DNA of 36,762 nt from Candidatus Zixiibacteriota bacterium (GTDB lineage: Bacteria; Electryoneota; B3-LCP), in contig QZKQ01000048.1 in NCBI GenBank assembly GCA_003599535.1, positions 1-36,762 on the forward strand, given 5' to 3'. The notes below the pieces were generated by a model. That model was not told where the DNA came from. It saw only the letters and a program-made list of their open reading frames with translations, and did not search any database. Both the position numbers and the translations under genes were made by a program. Of this stretch, positions 24,441-32,642 are shown one piece after another. Positions within the stretch are counted from its first letter, which is position 1. Each line of letters opens with the position of its first letter.

Positions 24441-25784
24441 CTACTCCCAGGGGTATGGCACCGGATCCAGCGGCACGGTCCAGGAGGCCCGGCCGTGGGC
24501 GTCGGCAGGATTGCGGACCAGCTCTTTTTCTTCCCCGCCCAAACGCAACCGCGGCGCCGCCTCAGGCGACAGGGCCGCGTAGTCGGGCAGGTAGATGGTC
24601 AGTCCCTCAACCTCCGGATCGGGGAAATCGAATACCCCGTCGAATTCTCCGGTGATCAGCAACCCGGACTCGCGGCGCAGGGTCTGCAATTTCAACCGCT
24701 GGCGCAGTTCCACGTAGCGGCACAGGCGCGAAGCCGTAGTCACCCAGATGTCGCCGGCCCGGGCCCATTCGGCCAGCCGCTCCAGGGCATTGTAACTCTC
24801 CCGGGAGAAGGGCACTTCAGGCGACGGCCGGTCCTTTCCCAGGTGCATGTACAGTAAACAGGCCCCGCCGACGTCCACCAGCCGCCGCAGGAAGCGCAGG
24901 GAGAGCAGTTCCGGCAGTTGCGCCCCGCCATCCCGGGAAAAGGAGCCATAGCGCAGCATTTCGTACATCCGGGATCCGTCGCGCAGCCGGCGCGGCCGGA
25001 TCAGGTGATTGGCGATCTGCAACGGCTTGGGCTTCAACTCCGGCGGTTGCCGCAGAACCCCGCGCATGAAGATCCGGCCCAGGTCCGATCCCTTGTCCAG
25101 CCAATCCTGCCAGTTCAGGAACCGCTCCTGCCCCATCACCGGCGTCAATTCCTTGATCCACAAATAGCGAATGCCGATCGCCCGGGCCAGGTCGGCGTGG
25201 TATTCCAGCACCTCGCTGCGGTCACCGCGCACCGACGACACTTCGCGCACGTCGCCCAGGGAATCGTCCCGGCCCAGGCGCTGGAAGTTGTGCCGGTCGC
25301 CGTGGTTGGTCCACACCGTCAGGCGCAGCCCGTACTTCTGCATCTCTTCGGTCGCCCAAACGGCCTGCTGGCGGAGGAATCCACCCTTTTGGGAGTAGTT
25401 CCCCCAGGTGTGCAGGATGTCCAGCAGCCCCGCCTGGAGGCCCTCCCGCAGGGCGGGGGCGTGATCCGCCAGAATGTTGCTCAGGCCCTGGAAATAGGCC
25501 AGCGTGTCATCCTGCTGGGGGTGCACGGTGAAGAAGTGCAGGGAATCCCCCACTTCCATCCCCAGGCCGGGCCCGCAGGGCGTGGATCCGCGGCCGTTCA
25601 GGACGTCGTGCACCGCCTTCATCTCGGCGAAGGAGCGGAGATTGTCCAGGTCGTTGCAGATGGCCAGCGCCGCCCGGTAGGGATAGGGGAAGGGGCGGAT
25701 GCCGACCTGCGGTCCGGGCTGCGTCTGTGCGGCGCTTTCCCGGACTTCCTGATCTGTTACCATAGCGTCCGTCAAATGAACCAT
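24441..25784 (-). CDS. Divergent polysaccharide deacetylase-like (NodB/CE4-superfamily) protein, tentative
   Basis: 447 aa; the ATG at 25784 overlaps the end of the flippase gene by 13 bases, and a second ATG at 25763 is possible. Residues 37-50 read YRAALAICNDLDNL, the place where CE4 enzymes have their TFDDG aspartate pair. LDILHTWGNYS near 122 and TNHGDRHNF near 160 resemble the histidine-bearing second motif, but the exact HxxxH pattern is not intact. LLYMHLGKD and WVTTASRLCRYVE toward the C-terminus fit the last beta/alpha units of such a barrel. A 70-residue C-terminal beta-rich extension follows. If active it could deacetylate N-acetyl sugars; if not it may be a binding protein. No signal peptide is visible. 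Confidence 0.55.
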   Translation of the reverse strand: MVHLTDAMVTDQEVRESAAQTQPGPQVGIRPFPYPYRAALAICNDLDNLRSFAEMKAVHDVLNGRGSTPCGPGLGMEVGDSLHFFTVHPQQDDTLAYFQGLSNILADHAPALREGLQAGLLDILHTWGNYSQKGGFLRQQAVWATEEMQKYGLRLTVWTNHGDRHNFQRLGRDDSLGDVREVSSVRGDRSEVLEYHADLARAIGIRYLWIKELTPVMGQERFLNWQDWLDKGSDLGRIFMRGVLRQPPELKPKPLQIANHLIRPRRLRDGSRMYEMLRYGSFSRDGGAQLPELLSLRFLRRLVDVGGACLLYMHLGKDRPSPEVPFSRESYNALERLAEWARAGDIWVTTASRLCRYVELRQRLKLQTLRRESGLLITGEFDGVFDFPDPEVEGLTIYLPDYAALSPEAAPRLRLGGEEKELVRNPADAHGRASWTVPLDPVPYPWE

Positions 25785-27286
25785 AACCGGCGCCGGGCGG
25801 CCTTCTCGAAGGCGGCTTTCTCGGCCGGATCGAACGGCTGCAGGACCCGGGAGACGGTCAGGAAGGTGACGCCTCCGGCCGCGGCCGCGAGCAGCAGTGG
25901 AATGATCCCCTGCCCGGCGAAGCCGCCAAGCAGCCTTAGCACGCCCCAGGCGGCCAGCCCCGCCGCGAACAGCTTGACCAACCCCGCCCAGGGGAAGGTC
26001 AGCGGCAGGTGGCGCCGGAGGAAAAAATACATCAGGGCGTTCTTCATCAGCGACGAGGTGCCCGTGGCCCAGGCGGCGCCCACCGGCCCATAGCGGGGAA
26101 TCAGCACCAGCGCCGCGCCGATGTTGTAGAGCGCACCGATCTTGGAATAGAACTGCACCTCCGGCCGTTCCGCCGACTGGGCCATCCAGGCGATGGGCCA
26201 GGAGGCGGAATTGAAGATTTCGAACCCGGCGATCAGGGCCAGGAGGTAGGCGGCGCCGGCCGCCTCATACTTGGGATCCACGGCGTGGACCACCTGCTGG
26301 TTCAGGCCGATCAGCACGACCAGCAGCGGCAGGGTGAAGAACAGCACCAATTTATTCAGGAGGTTGAAGCGGCGTTGGAGGAATTCGGGGGTGGGATCGC
26401 CGGTGAACTGGCGAAAGAGGATGGTGGTAATGATGACGTTTCCCACCCGCAGAGGGCTCAGGGTCATGAGCATCTCCTGAATGCGGATGGCAAAAGAGTA
26501 TACCCCCACCGCGGTCGGATCAACGAAGCTGCTGATCAGGTAGTTGTCCGCCCGGCGGCTTAAGATCAATCCCCCCAACTCGTTCAAATACGCATAACTG
26601 CCGTATCGCTTGAACCGCTTCGTCAGGCTCCCCACGCCCTCGGTCTTCGGCGTGACGTTCTCCGGGTAGCGGATGGTCCGGATGGTCCAGATGAACAGGG
26701 CCGAACCGACCAGCGCGGACAGGGAGAAGCTCCACAGGATGCCCACCAGGCCGAATCCCAGGGTAATGGCTGTAAAGTAGAGCGCCGCACGTATCAGGCT
26801 TACCACCACGCGAATAATGTTGCGGCGTTTCTGCAGCAAAAAGGTGTCCAGCACCATCTGCGAGGTCTGGTTCAATATGGTAAAGACCAGCCCCGCGGCA
26901 AAAATGGGATAAAAATCGGAAAATTTCTCGGAATTCAGCAGTTCGCCCAGCGGCTCCCGGAAGAACAGGCAGGCGACGGCGCCCAGCAGGCCCAGAAAAA
27001 AGCGCATCACCAGGGCGCGGTTGACCCAGCGGTACAGGTCCCGGAACAAACCCCGCTCGTACAGCTCCGGCAGGAACCGCTCGATCAGCGAAGGGATGCC
27101 AAAATCGAGCAGCACCGCCACCAGGACGATGGTGTCCTGGAAGAGGTTGAACACGCCGAAATCGGCGATGGGCAGTTGCCGGATGACATAAATGGTGACA
27201 AAGAGCGAGACCGCTTTTTCAAAGAACATCCCCAGGTAGTTGTAAACAGCGCCGGCGAAACCCTTGCGGACGTCATCTTTGATCAC
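25772..27286 (-). CDS. wzx: Wzx-like polysaccharide flippase (MATE/MOP superfamily)
   Basis: About 504 aa from a GTG at 27286, preferred because AAGGAG lies eight bases upstream; 15 more residues are open further upstream without such a site. About thirteen hydrophobic helices begin after VRKGFAGAVYNYLGMFFEK, the common MOP-family opening in which the first helix follows a basic patch. Later segments such as SYAYLNELGGLILSRRADNYLISSFV match the repeated half. The family flips undecaprenyl-pyrophosphate-linked repeat units from the cytoplasmic to the periplasmic face. It precedes the glycosyltransferases and follows the kinase-like gene after an unusual spacer with two hairpins. Confidence 0.92.
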   Translation of the reverse strand: MIKDDVRKGFAGAVYNYLGMFFEKAVSLFVTIYVIRQLPIADFGVFNLFQDTIVLVAVLLDFGIPSLIERFLPELYERGLFRDLYRWVNRALVMRFFLGLLGAVACLFFREPLGELLNSEKFSDFYPIFAAGLVFTILNQTSQMVLDTFLLQKRRNIIRVVVSLIRAALYFTAITLGFGLVGILWSFSLSALVGSALFIWTIRTIRYPENVTPKTEGVGSLTKRFKRYGSYAYLNELGGLILSRRADNYLISSFVDPTAVGVYSFAIRIQEMLMTLSPLRVGNVIITTILFRQFTGDPTPEFLQRRFNLLNKLVLFFTLPLLVVLIGLNQQVVHAVDPKYEAAGAAYLLALIAGFEIFNSASWPIAWMAQSAERPEVQFYSKIGALYNIGAALVLIPRYGPVGAAWATGTSSLMKNALMYFFLRRHLPLTFPWAGLVKLFAAGLAAWGVLRLLGGFAGQGIIPLLLAAAAGGVTFLTVSRVLQPFDPAEKAAFEKAARRRLWFI

Positions 27287-27321
27287 CGGATGGGCTCCTT
27301 GGAAAATGCCAGATCGCGTCC

Positions 27322-27350
27322 GGCGGATCATCCGCCTCTACGCCGCGTAG
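27322..27350 (-). promoter_or_regulatory. Two tandem hairpins between the BY-kinase-like gene and wzx
   Basis: The first is a near-perfect palindrome GGCGGAT-C-ATCCGCC (27322-27336); with one central base it can only fold by opening inner pairs. The second is CTACG-CCG-CGTAG (27338-27350), a five-pair stem with three-base loop. They lie in the 87-base spacer that separates the export/control genes from the flippase and assembly genes. They could set a processing or partial-termination point; no T-run follows on the minus strand. Confidence 0.4.
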
Positions 27351-27373
27351 TATGGAAGACCGGAGAACCGTGA

Positions 27374-28156
27374 TCAGATGCGCCGGTAAATCCACTCCGG
27401 GATGATGAACTGCCGCTGATTCATGACCACGCCCAGGATTCGAGGGTTGACCTTCAGCACCTGGTTCTTGGCCGACAGGGCGACTTCCCAACGGGTCTTG
27501 CCGGAGTGCACTACCATGACCACCGCATCCACCTGCTTGGCCAGGGCCAGAGTTTCAGCATGCTGGGTAATGGGCGCCGAATCCAGGACAATGAATTCAA
27601 AGCGGCGGCGGCACTCGTCCAGAATGCCCTTCATCAGCAGGGAGCCGAGCAGGTCGGCCGGGTTGGCGGCCGGTTTGCCCGCGGTGATGACCCACAGGTT
27701 GCGGCGGGGGGCGCTCTTCAGCACCTGCTCCAGTTCCAACTCGCCCTGTAACAATTCCGTCAGGCCCTGCTTGCGGTCCAGCTCGAAGAGCCGGTGAAGC
27801 ACGGGGCGGCGCAGGTTGGCGTCAATCAGCAGCACACCGCCGCCGATGGCGTCGGTGGTGTCCACGGGCAGGCCGACCATGCGATCCCGGGCCATCAACC
27901 GCGACCAGTTGGCGGCGACGGTGGAGACGCCTTCGCCCCACACGGCGGAGGCCACCAGCACGGAACGGAAATCCTGCTGCGAACGCAGCGCCGTGGTGTT
28001 CTCCTGCAGCACCTGCAGGTCGTTGGCCAGGGGCCGGGGCATCTCAGCAGCCAGCGGGTGATGCGCAACCGCGGGACTCTCCTCCGGCTCCAGCGGGTGC
28101 TCTTCGACTTCGCCCCGCTTCTCGGCCCATTTGATCAGGTCTCGGTAAATGCTCAC
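27374..28156 (-). CDS. BY-kinase/CpsD-like P-loop ATPase with degenerate Walker A, probably a pseudokinase
   Basis: 260 aa, the size of CpsD/CapB-type separate kinase domains. Its GTG start overlaps the Wzz-like stop (GTGA), the usual order adaptor then kinase. The fold is clear: SVLVASAVWGEGVSTVAAN (64-82), VLLIDANLRRP (108-118) and FIVLDSAPI (188-196). However, the Walker A lysine is replaced by valine (V77 in GEGVST), the second aspartate of Walker A' is asparagine (N114), and the C-terminus has a single tyrosine (Y257) rather than a tyrosine cluster. Family knowledge says the lysine is needed for ATP hydrolysis and autophosphorylation, so the protein is probably a non-catalytic partner of the chain-length protein. 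No second copy with intact motifs is in the window. Confidence 0.88.
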   Translation of the reverse strand: MSIYRDLIKWAEKRGEVEEHPLEPEESPAVAHHPLAAEMPRPLANDLQVLQENTTALRSQQDFRSVLVASAVWGEGVSTVAANWSRLMARDRMVGLPVDTTDAIGGGVLLIDANLRRPVLHRLFELDRKQGLTELLQGELELEQVLKSAPRRNLWVITAGKPAANPADLLGSLLMKGILDECRRRFEFIVLDSAPITQHAETLALAKQVDAVVMVVHSGKTRWEVALSAKNQVLKVNPRILGVVMNQRQFIIPEWIYRRI

Positions 28157-29577
28157 GATCGTTCAAAGCTCCGTATGGAAGCCAGGACGTCCAAGTTCAT
28201 GTAACGCTGCACATCCTCGGCGTTTTTCAGGGAATGATCGAAGAAATCGGTGAAGAAGGCCAGCGAAATTCCGGCGAACAGCCCCAGGAAGAGCACCATG
28301 CCCATCTTCACCCCGCGGTTGGAAGGCACCGGCTTCAACGGCACGGTGGCGGCGGACAGGACCTTGACCCGCACCACCATCTCCTTCTTGGACTGCGACA
28401 GCCGGGCTTCTTCCCGCTGCTTCAGCAGCAGCGAATACAGCTCCTGGCCTTCGTTGATGCCGCGGGACAGCCGGGCCATCTCCAGCTCTTTGGAAGAGAG
28501 GCCGCGAATGTCCTGGCGGATGGAACCGGCGGTTTTGCGCAGGGTGTTCTCCTCTTCCGTCAGGGAGCGCAGGGCGGCTTCCAGCACCGTGATGATTTCG
28601 GCGATTTCCCCATTGATGCGCTTGCGCAGGGCCTCGATGGCTTCGGTCTTTTCCTGGATTTCGACGTAGGAATCGGTGTACTTCTGGCGCAGCAGGTCGC
28701 GCTCGTACTCCAGGGTCCGCATCTGCGACTTCAATTCGATCACGTTCTGCATCTGGGCGCCGGAGGGCCCCAGATCCAGCGCCGGCAGTTCCTGCAGGTT
28801 GCCGCTGCGGACCATCACCCGCAGGGCGTTCAGCTTGGACTCCAGGGTGATGCGTTCCAGGTGGATGGCCTCGGCGCGGTTCTCGTAATCGCTGAGCTTG
28901 GTGAAGAGCAGGTCGCCTTCCTTGTCGGGGGTGTAGAGGGTGCCGTCGCTCTGGAAGGTGGCCTTCTTCTGCTGCAGATCGTTCAGCTTCGCGGCGGCCT
29001 CCTCAATCTGCCGGTTCAGGAAGGCGATGGTCTGATCATCGTTGAAGATCTCGAAGCGGTACTCCATGTAGCGGTCCACCAGGGTATTGACCACGGAAGC
29101 CGCCAACAGCGGATTCCCATCCTGGTAGGCCACCTTGATGATGCTCGGGTCGGTGGTCGGAGTTATGATCAGCGATTTGCTCATCCCCCGCACTGCATCC
29201 TGCATGGCCTTTTCCCGGTCCCGGGGCACCTTGTAAAGCAGGGTATCGCTGAAATCCACCAGTCTCAGAGTGTTGATGACCCGCTCCAGCACTGGCCGGG
29301 ACGTCATGATCTCCGATTCCTTGGTGTAGGTGTAACTGGCGTCGTCGCTTTGGCTGGAGGCGGAAACGCGCAACAGCAGAGCCTTTTCCAGCTCCGGATC
29401 CCGTTCCAGCAACAGCTTGGCGGAAGCCTCGTACTGCGGGGGCAGGCGAAACACCTGGTAGGCGCCGAGCAGGAGGGTCAGCACCACAACCGCCACAATG
29501 ACCCACAGCCGTTTGAACACGACGGTGAGAAAGTGGCGCAGCGAGGTGGTTCGCTCCGGTATGAATTGTTTGTCCAT
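28153..29577 (-). CDS. wzc: Wzz/GNVR-type polysaccharide co-polymerase (chain-length determinant)
   Basis: 474 aa. Short cytoplasmic N-terminus, first helix about 24-43 (LWVIVAVVVLTLLLGAY), a Wzz domain (YEASAKLLLERDPE), then a long predicted coiled coil from about 190 to 400 with many E/K/Q/L heptads, and the GNVR-like approach SAATVPLKPVPSNRG before the second helix (about 427-448). The cytoplasmic tail is short and lacks a kinase domain, which is supplied by the next gene. This is the PCP-2-type arrangement found in EPS loci. It governs polymer length and links Wzy to the outer-membrane exporter. The gene symbol refers to the Wzc-like N-terminal part only. AAGG lies five bases before the ATG. 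Confidence 0.9.
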   Translation of the reverse strand: MDKQFIPERTTSLRHFLTVVFKRLWVIVAVVVLTLLLGAYQVFRLPPQYEASAKLLLERDPELEKALLLRVSASSQSDDASYTYTKESEIMTSRPVLERVINTLRLVDFSDTLLYKVPRDREKAMQDAVRGMSKSLIITPTTDPSIIKVAYQDGNPLLAASVVNTLVDRYMEYRFEIFNDDQTIAFLNRQIEEAAAKLNDLQQKKATFQSDGTLYTPDKEGDLLFTKLSDYENRAEAIHLERITLESKLNALRVMVRSGNLQELPALDLGPSGAQMQNVIELKSQMRTLEYERDLLRQKYTDSYVEIQEKTEAIEALRKRINGEIAEIITVLEAALRSLTEEENTLRKTAGSIRQDIRGLSSKELEMARLSRGINEGQELYSLLLKQREEARLSQSKKEMVVRVKVLSAATVPLKPVPSNRGVKMGMVLFLGLFAGISLAFFTDFFDHSLKNAEDVQRYMNLDVLASIRSFERS

Positions 29578-29584
29578 AGATACC

Positions 29585-30550
29585 TTATCGAACAGAATGA
29601 TCGCGGTTATCGCGTTGCATCAGATCCTTGAAATAGTCAAATGTTCGTTGTAATCCCGAGTGGAAGGAGATTTGCGGCTTGTAGCTGAAAGTCTCCTGCA
29701 GGAGAGTAATGTCCGCCTGCGAATGGGGAACGTCCCCGGGCCGGGGCGCCACGTACTTGCGCCGGATATCCCGCCCCAGGATCTGCTCCAGCATGGCCAG
29801 CATGCCGTTCAAGGTAATGCGGTCGCCGCAGGCGGCATTGAAGGCGCCTCCGGCGCCGGCCGGGTTTTCCGCGGCCAGCAGGTTGGCCTGCACCACATTG
29901 CTGACATAGGTGAAATCCCGGGACTGCTCACCGTCGCCGTAGACCGTCACCTCCCGGTCGTGCAGCCCGGCGGTGATGAACAGCGGGATCACCGCGGCAT
30001 ACTGGGAGGCGGGGTTCTGCCGCGGCCCAAAGACGTTGAAGTAGCGCAGGCAGGTGGTGGGCAGTCCGTAGACGCGATGGTACACCCGGCAGTAGGTCTC
30101 CGCGGCCAGCTTGCCGGCGGCGTAGGGCGACATCGGCGCCGGCAACATGGTTTCCCGTTTGGGCAGTTCCGGATTGGAGCCGTAAATGGACGAAGAGGAA
30201 GCGAACACCAGCTTGCGAACCCCGGCCGCCCGGGCCGCTTCCAGCACGTTCAGGGTTCCTTCCACGTTGGTGCGGAAGGTACCCACGGGATCCTCGATGG
30301 AGCGGGGGACCGAGGGCAGCGCCGCCTGGAGCAGGACGTAGTCCACCCCGCGGAAAGCTTCCTCCAGCCCCCGCGCCTGGGTGATGTCCCGTTCGAACAG
30401 CTCCACCTGAGCCCGGAACGGCTCCAGGTTCTCCCGCCGCCCGGTGGCGAAGTTGTCAATCACACGCACGGTGTGGCCGCGTTCCAGCAGCGCTTCCACC
30501 AGGTTGGAGCCGATGAACCCGGCCCCTCCGACTACAAGATATACGGACAT
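29585..30550 (-). CDS. UDP-sugar 4-epimerase-like SDR (WbpP/Gne/GalE-type)
   Basis: 321 aa from the ATG at 30550, which follows GGGGATT; three extra residues are open upstream. The Rossmann motif VVGGAGFIGSNL lies at 6-17, IDNFATGRRENL (adenosine-ribose site) near 33-44, ASSSSIYG carries the catalytic serine, and SPYAAGKLAAE the Y-x3-K pair. RYFNVFGPRQNP and SRDFTYVSNVV complete the extended-SDR epimerase picture. The long loop with S-S-S and the RDFTYV block resemble the WbpP/UDP-GlcNAc 4-epimerase group. It supplies a UDP-galactose- or UDP-GalNAc/GalNAcA-type sugar. Substrate choice between acetylated and non-acetylated sugars cannot be decided. Confidence 0.9.
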   Translation of the reverse strand: MSVYLVVGGAGFIGSNLVEALLERGHTVRVIDNFATGRRENLEPFRAQVELFERDITQARGLEEAFRGVDYVLLQAALPSVPRSIEDPVGTFRTNVEGTLNVLEAARAAGVRKLVFASSSSIYGSNPELPKRETMLPAPMSPYAAGKLAAETYCRVYHRVYGLPTTCLRYFNVFGPRQNPASQYAAVIPLFITAGLHDREVTVYGDGEQSRDFTYVSNVVQANLLAAENPAGAGGAFNAACGDRITLNGMLAMLEQILGRDIRRKYVAPRPGDVPHSQADITLLQETFSYKPQISFHSGLQRTFDYFKDLMQRDNRDHSVR

Positions 30551-30565
30551 AATCCCCACGGCGTA

Positions 30566-31849
30566 TTATTTTCGTATTAAGTACTTGTTTATTAAAAACG
30601 CGGCTCCCCCCCCGGCGAAGATCATCAGGCAGAATTCCACGGGCAGGCGGTAGCGCACCTGGGTAAAGAAGAAGGAATACCCCAGGGCCTGAGACAGGAG
30701 CAGCATCAGGATCAGGCTGAGCGGCCGCCAGTGCGCCAAACCGGCCGCCAACCCCACCAGGGAGAGCAGGAATACCGGGCCATAGGAGAGGATGCTGACG
30801 TAGTTCAGCCACGACGAGGTCAGCGAATGATCCACCACCATGCGCTGGTCCTGCTGGTGAATCCTCTGACGATAACTCTCCTCCTGGGTCACGACCCGGT
30901 CGGGTACGAAGGTCCAGAAGTGCAGGAATTCCCGGGAATAACGCTCCAGGAAGGGCCCAGGATTTTCGAGAATGCCCCGCAACCTCCCCGAGACTCCCGC
31001 GGATTCCACTTCCCCGGCTTCTTCTTCGGCGGCCTCGCCGAAGGCGGGCAAATGCTTCGCCGCGCGGGCGTCAATGGGCACGAACTGACCGAACCGCTGA
31101 TAGTTGTACCAAGTCCAGGGAGTCAGGGTCAATGCCACCACCGCGGCGGAAATCAGTGCCAGACCCGCCCGCCGGGACCACTTCATCCGGGGAACGAACA
31201 CCAGCCACACGATCATGAACGGCAGGAACACCAGGCTGACCGGCACGGCCAGCGCCGCCAGCCCCAGGAACAGGGCGGCCGCGGCGACATGCAGCCATGA
31301 CCTCCCGGTTTCCGCCCGCAACAGGAACCAGGCTGTCAGGATCAGGAACAGGGTGGTCAATAGCGTGGGGTAATCCAATCCGGCGATAAAGATGTAATAG
31401 GGGTAAAAGGCGGCGATGAGGGCAGCGAAACGGCCGGCCAGCTCCCCCAGCACCCGGCGCCCCAGGAAATAGACGAAGACCGTGGCCACGGCGCCCAACA
31501 GGGCCTGCACGCCGCGGATGGCCCAGAAGTGCGGCCCGAAGAGCCAGTACACCGCCGCCAGAAACAGCGGGTAGAGCGGCGGCCGGACGTAATCCAGGCC
31601 ATACCCCTGGCCGGCCAGCAGCGACCGGGCGGCGGCATCGTAGGCCCGGAAGTCGCTGAAATAGATGCCTTCCTTCAGGAAGGAGATGTAGGCCAGCCGC
31701 ACCCCCAAGGCCAGAAGGAACAGGAGCCAGACAAAGGCGGTGGATCCCCAGATTCCCCGGGGAACGGCCGGAGTATCCGCGGGAGAAGTGGGCTTGGCGT
31801 CTACAGTAAATCCCGGTTTAAATGACCTGGCGGACCAACCGGCGGTCAA
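30566..31849 (-). CDS. GT-C membrane glycosyltransferase (GT39-like)
   Basis: About 427 aa; the start is uncertain. No ATG lies between the end of the upstream ATPase gene and the first helix, so a TTG at 31849 inside that gene is proposed; an ATG at 31945 after a G-rich site is the alternative and would overlap by 128 bases. About ten helices are present. The first loop reads SDFRAYDAAARSLLAGQGYG then RPPLYPLFLAAVYWLFGP, the same acidic residue and R-P-PLYPLF motif as the gene at 19130-20674. A charged stretch EAAEEEAGEVES sits in a loop near residue 275. Predicted to transfer a sugar from a polyprenyl-phosphate donor at the periplasmic face. Confidence 0.82.
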   Translation of the reverse strand: MTAGWSARSFKPGFTVDAKPTSPADTPAVPRGIWGSTAFVWLLFLLALGVRLAYISFLKEGIYFSDFRAYDAAARSLLAGQGYGLDYVRPPLYPLFLAAVYWLFGPHFWAIRGVQALLGAVATVFVYFLGRRVLGELAGRFAALIAAFYPYYIFIAGLDYPTLLTTLFLILTAWFLLRAETGRSWLHVAAAALFLGLAALAVPVSLVFLPFMIVWLVFVPRMKWSRRAGLALISAAVVALTLTPWTWYNYQRFGQFVPIDARAAKHLPAFGEAAEEEAGEVESAGVSGRLRGILENPGPFLERYSREFLHFWTFVPDRVVTQEESYRQRIHQQDQRMVVDHSLTSSWLNYVSILSYGPVFLLSLVGLAAGLAHWRPLSLILMLLLSQALGYSFFFTQVRYRLPVEFCLMIFAGGGAAFLINKYLIRK

Positions 31850-32606
31850 TCTTGCGCTGGTTGGAGACACACGCCTTAACCATGGCGCGGTCACAGAGCG
31901 TATTGACCAGCCGGGGAATCCCCTCGCTGAAATGGTAAATCTCATCCAGGGCCCCCTCATCGAATAACTGCTTCCCTGGAAATCCAGCCATCTTGACGCG
32001 GTGCTCGACGTAGGCGTCCATCTCTTCCCGGGGCAGAGGTTTTAGATGGAAGTGCAGGCTGATGCGCTGCTTGAACTGGCGCAACTCGTTGGAGTTGATC
32101 AGGTGCAGCAGTTCCGGTTGGCCCACCAGAACGATCTGGATCAGCTTGCGCTTGGCCGTCTCGATATTGGAGAGCAGCCGGATCTCCTCCAATTGCCAAC
32201 TGCGCAGGTTCTGCGCTTCATCAATAATCAGGACGGCATTCCCCCCCTTGTGGTCCAGGCGCATCAGGAAATCCTGCAACTCCAGGAGCAATTCGCTCTT
32301 GGATTTGGCTTCCGGATTCAGCCCGAAATCGCGGAAGATGAAGCGCAGCATATCCTTCAGGCTAAGGTTGGAATGGACCAGGTGGGCAATGCGGTGCGAA
32401 TCGTCCAGCCGTTCCAGCAGGGCATTGATCACCGTGGTCTTGCCGATGCCGATTTCGCCGGTCAGAACCACGAAGCCCTTGCGCATGCGAATGCCGTATA
32501 TCAGGTAGGCCAGGGCGTCCTGATACGATTCCCCGAAATAGAGGAACTTTGGGTCCGGCGTGACGTTAAAGGGGTGTTCTTTGAAGCCGAAGAAGTTCAG
32601 GTACAT
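31818..32606 (-). CDS. ExeA/GspA-like AAA ATPase of the PEP-CTERM/EPS-associated type
   Basis: 262 aa. Opens MYLNFFGFKEHPFNVTPDPKF, the standard start of the ExeA and EPS-locus ATPase group. Walker A GEIGIGKT at 50-57, Walker B VLIIDEAQ at 125-132, sensor-like IVLVGQPEL near 158-166, and an arginine-finger region RQFKQRISLHF near 177-187. The C-terminal winged lid is FSEGIPRLVNTLCDRAM. The subfamily usually sits beside Wzz and Wza genes, with or without an exosortase; none is visible here. It may power or gate export or assembly of the secretion complex, but its function in EPS loci is not firmly known. No peptidoglycan-binding domain follows. Confidence 0.92.
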   Translation of the reverse strand: MYLNFFGFKEHPFNVTPDPKFLYFGESYQDALAYLIYGIRMRKGFVVLTGEIGIGKTTVINALLERLDDSHRIAHLVHSNLSLKDMLRFIFRDFGLNPEAKSKSELLLELQDFLMRLDHKGGNAVLIIDEAQNLRSWQLEEIRLLSNIETAKRKLIQIVLVGQPELLHLINSNELRQFKQRISLHFHLKPLPREEMDAYVEHRVKMAGFPGKQLFDEGALDEIYHFSEGIPRLVNTLCDRAMVKACVSNQRKIDRRLVRQVI

Positions 32607-32642
32607 GGACGTATTCGCTTTCCCCGAATCGGAAATTGCTGG

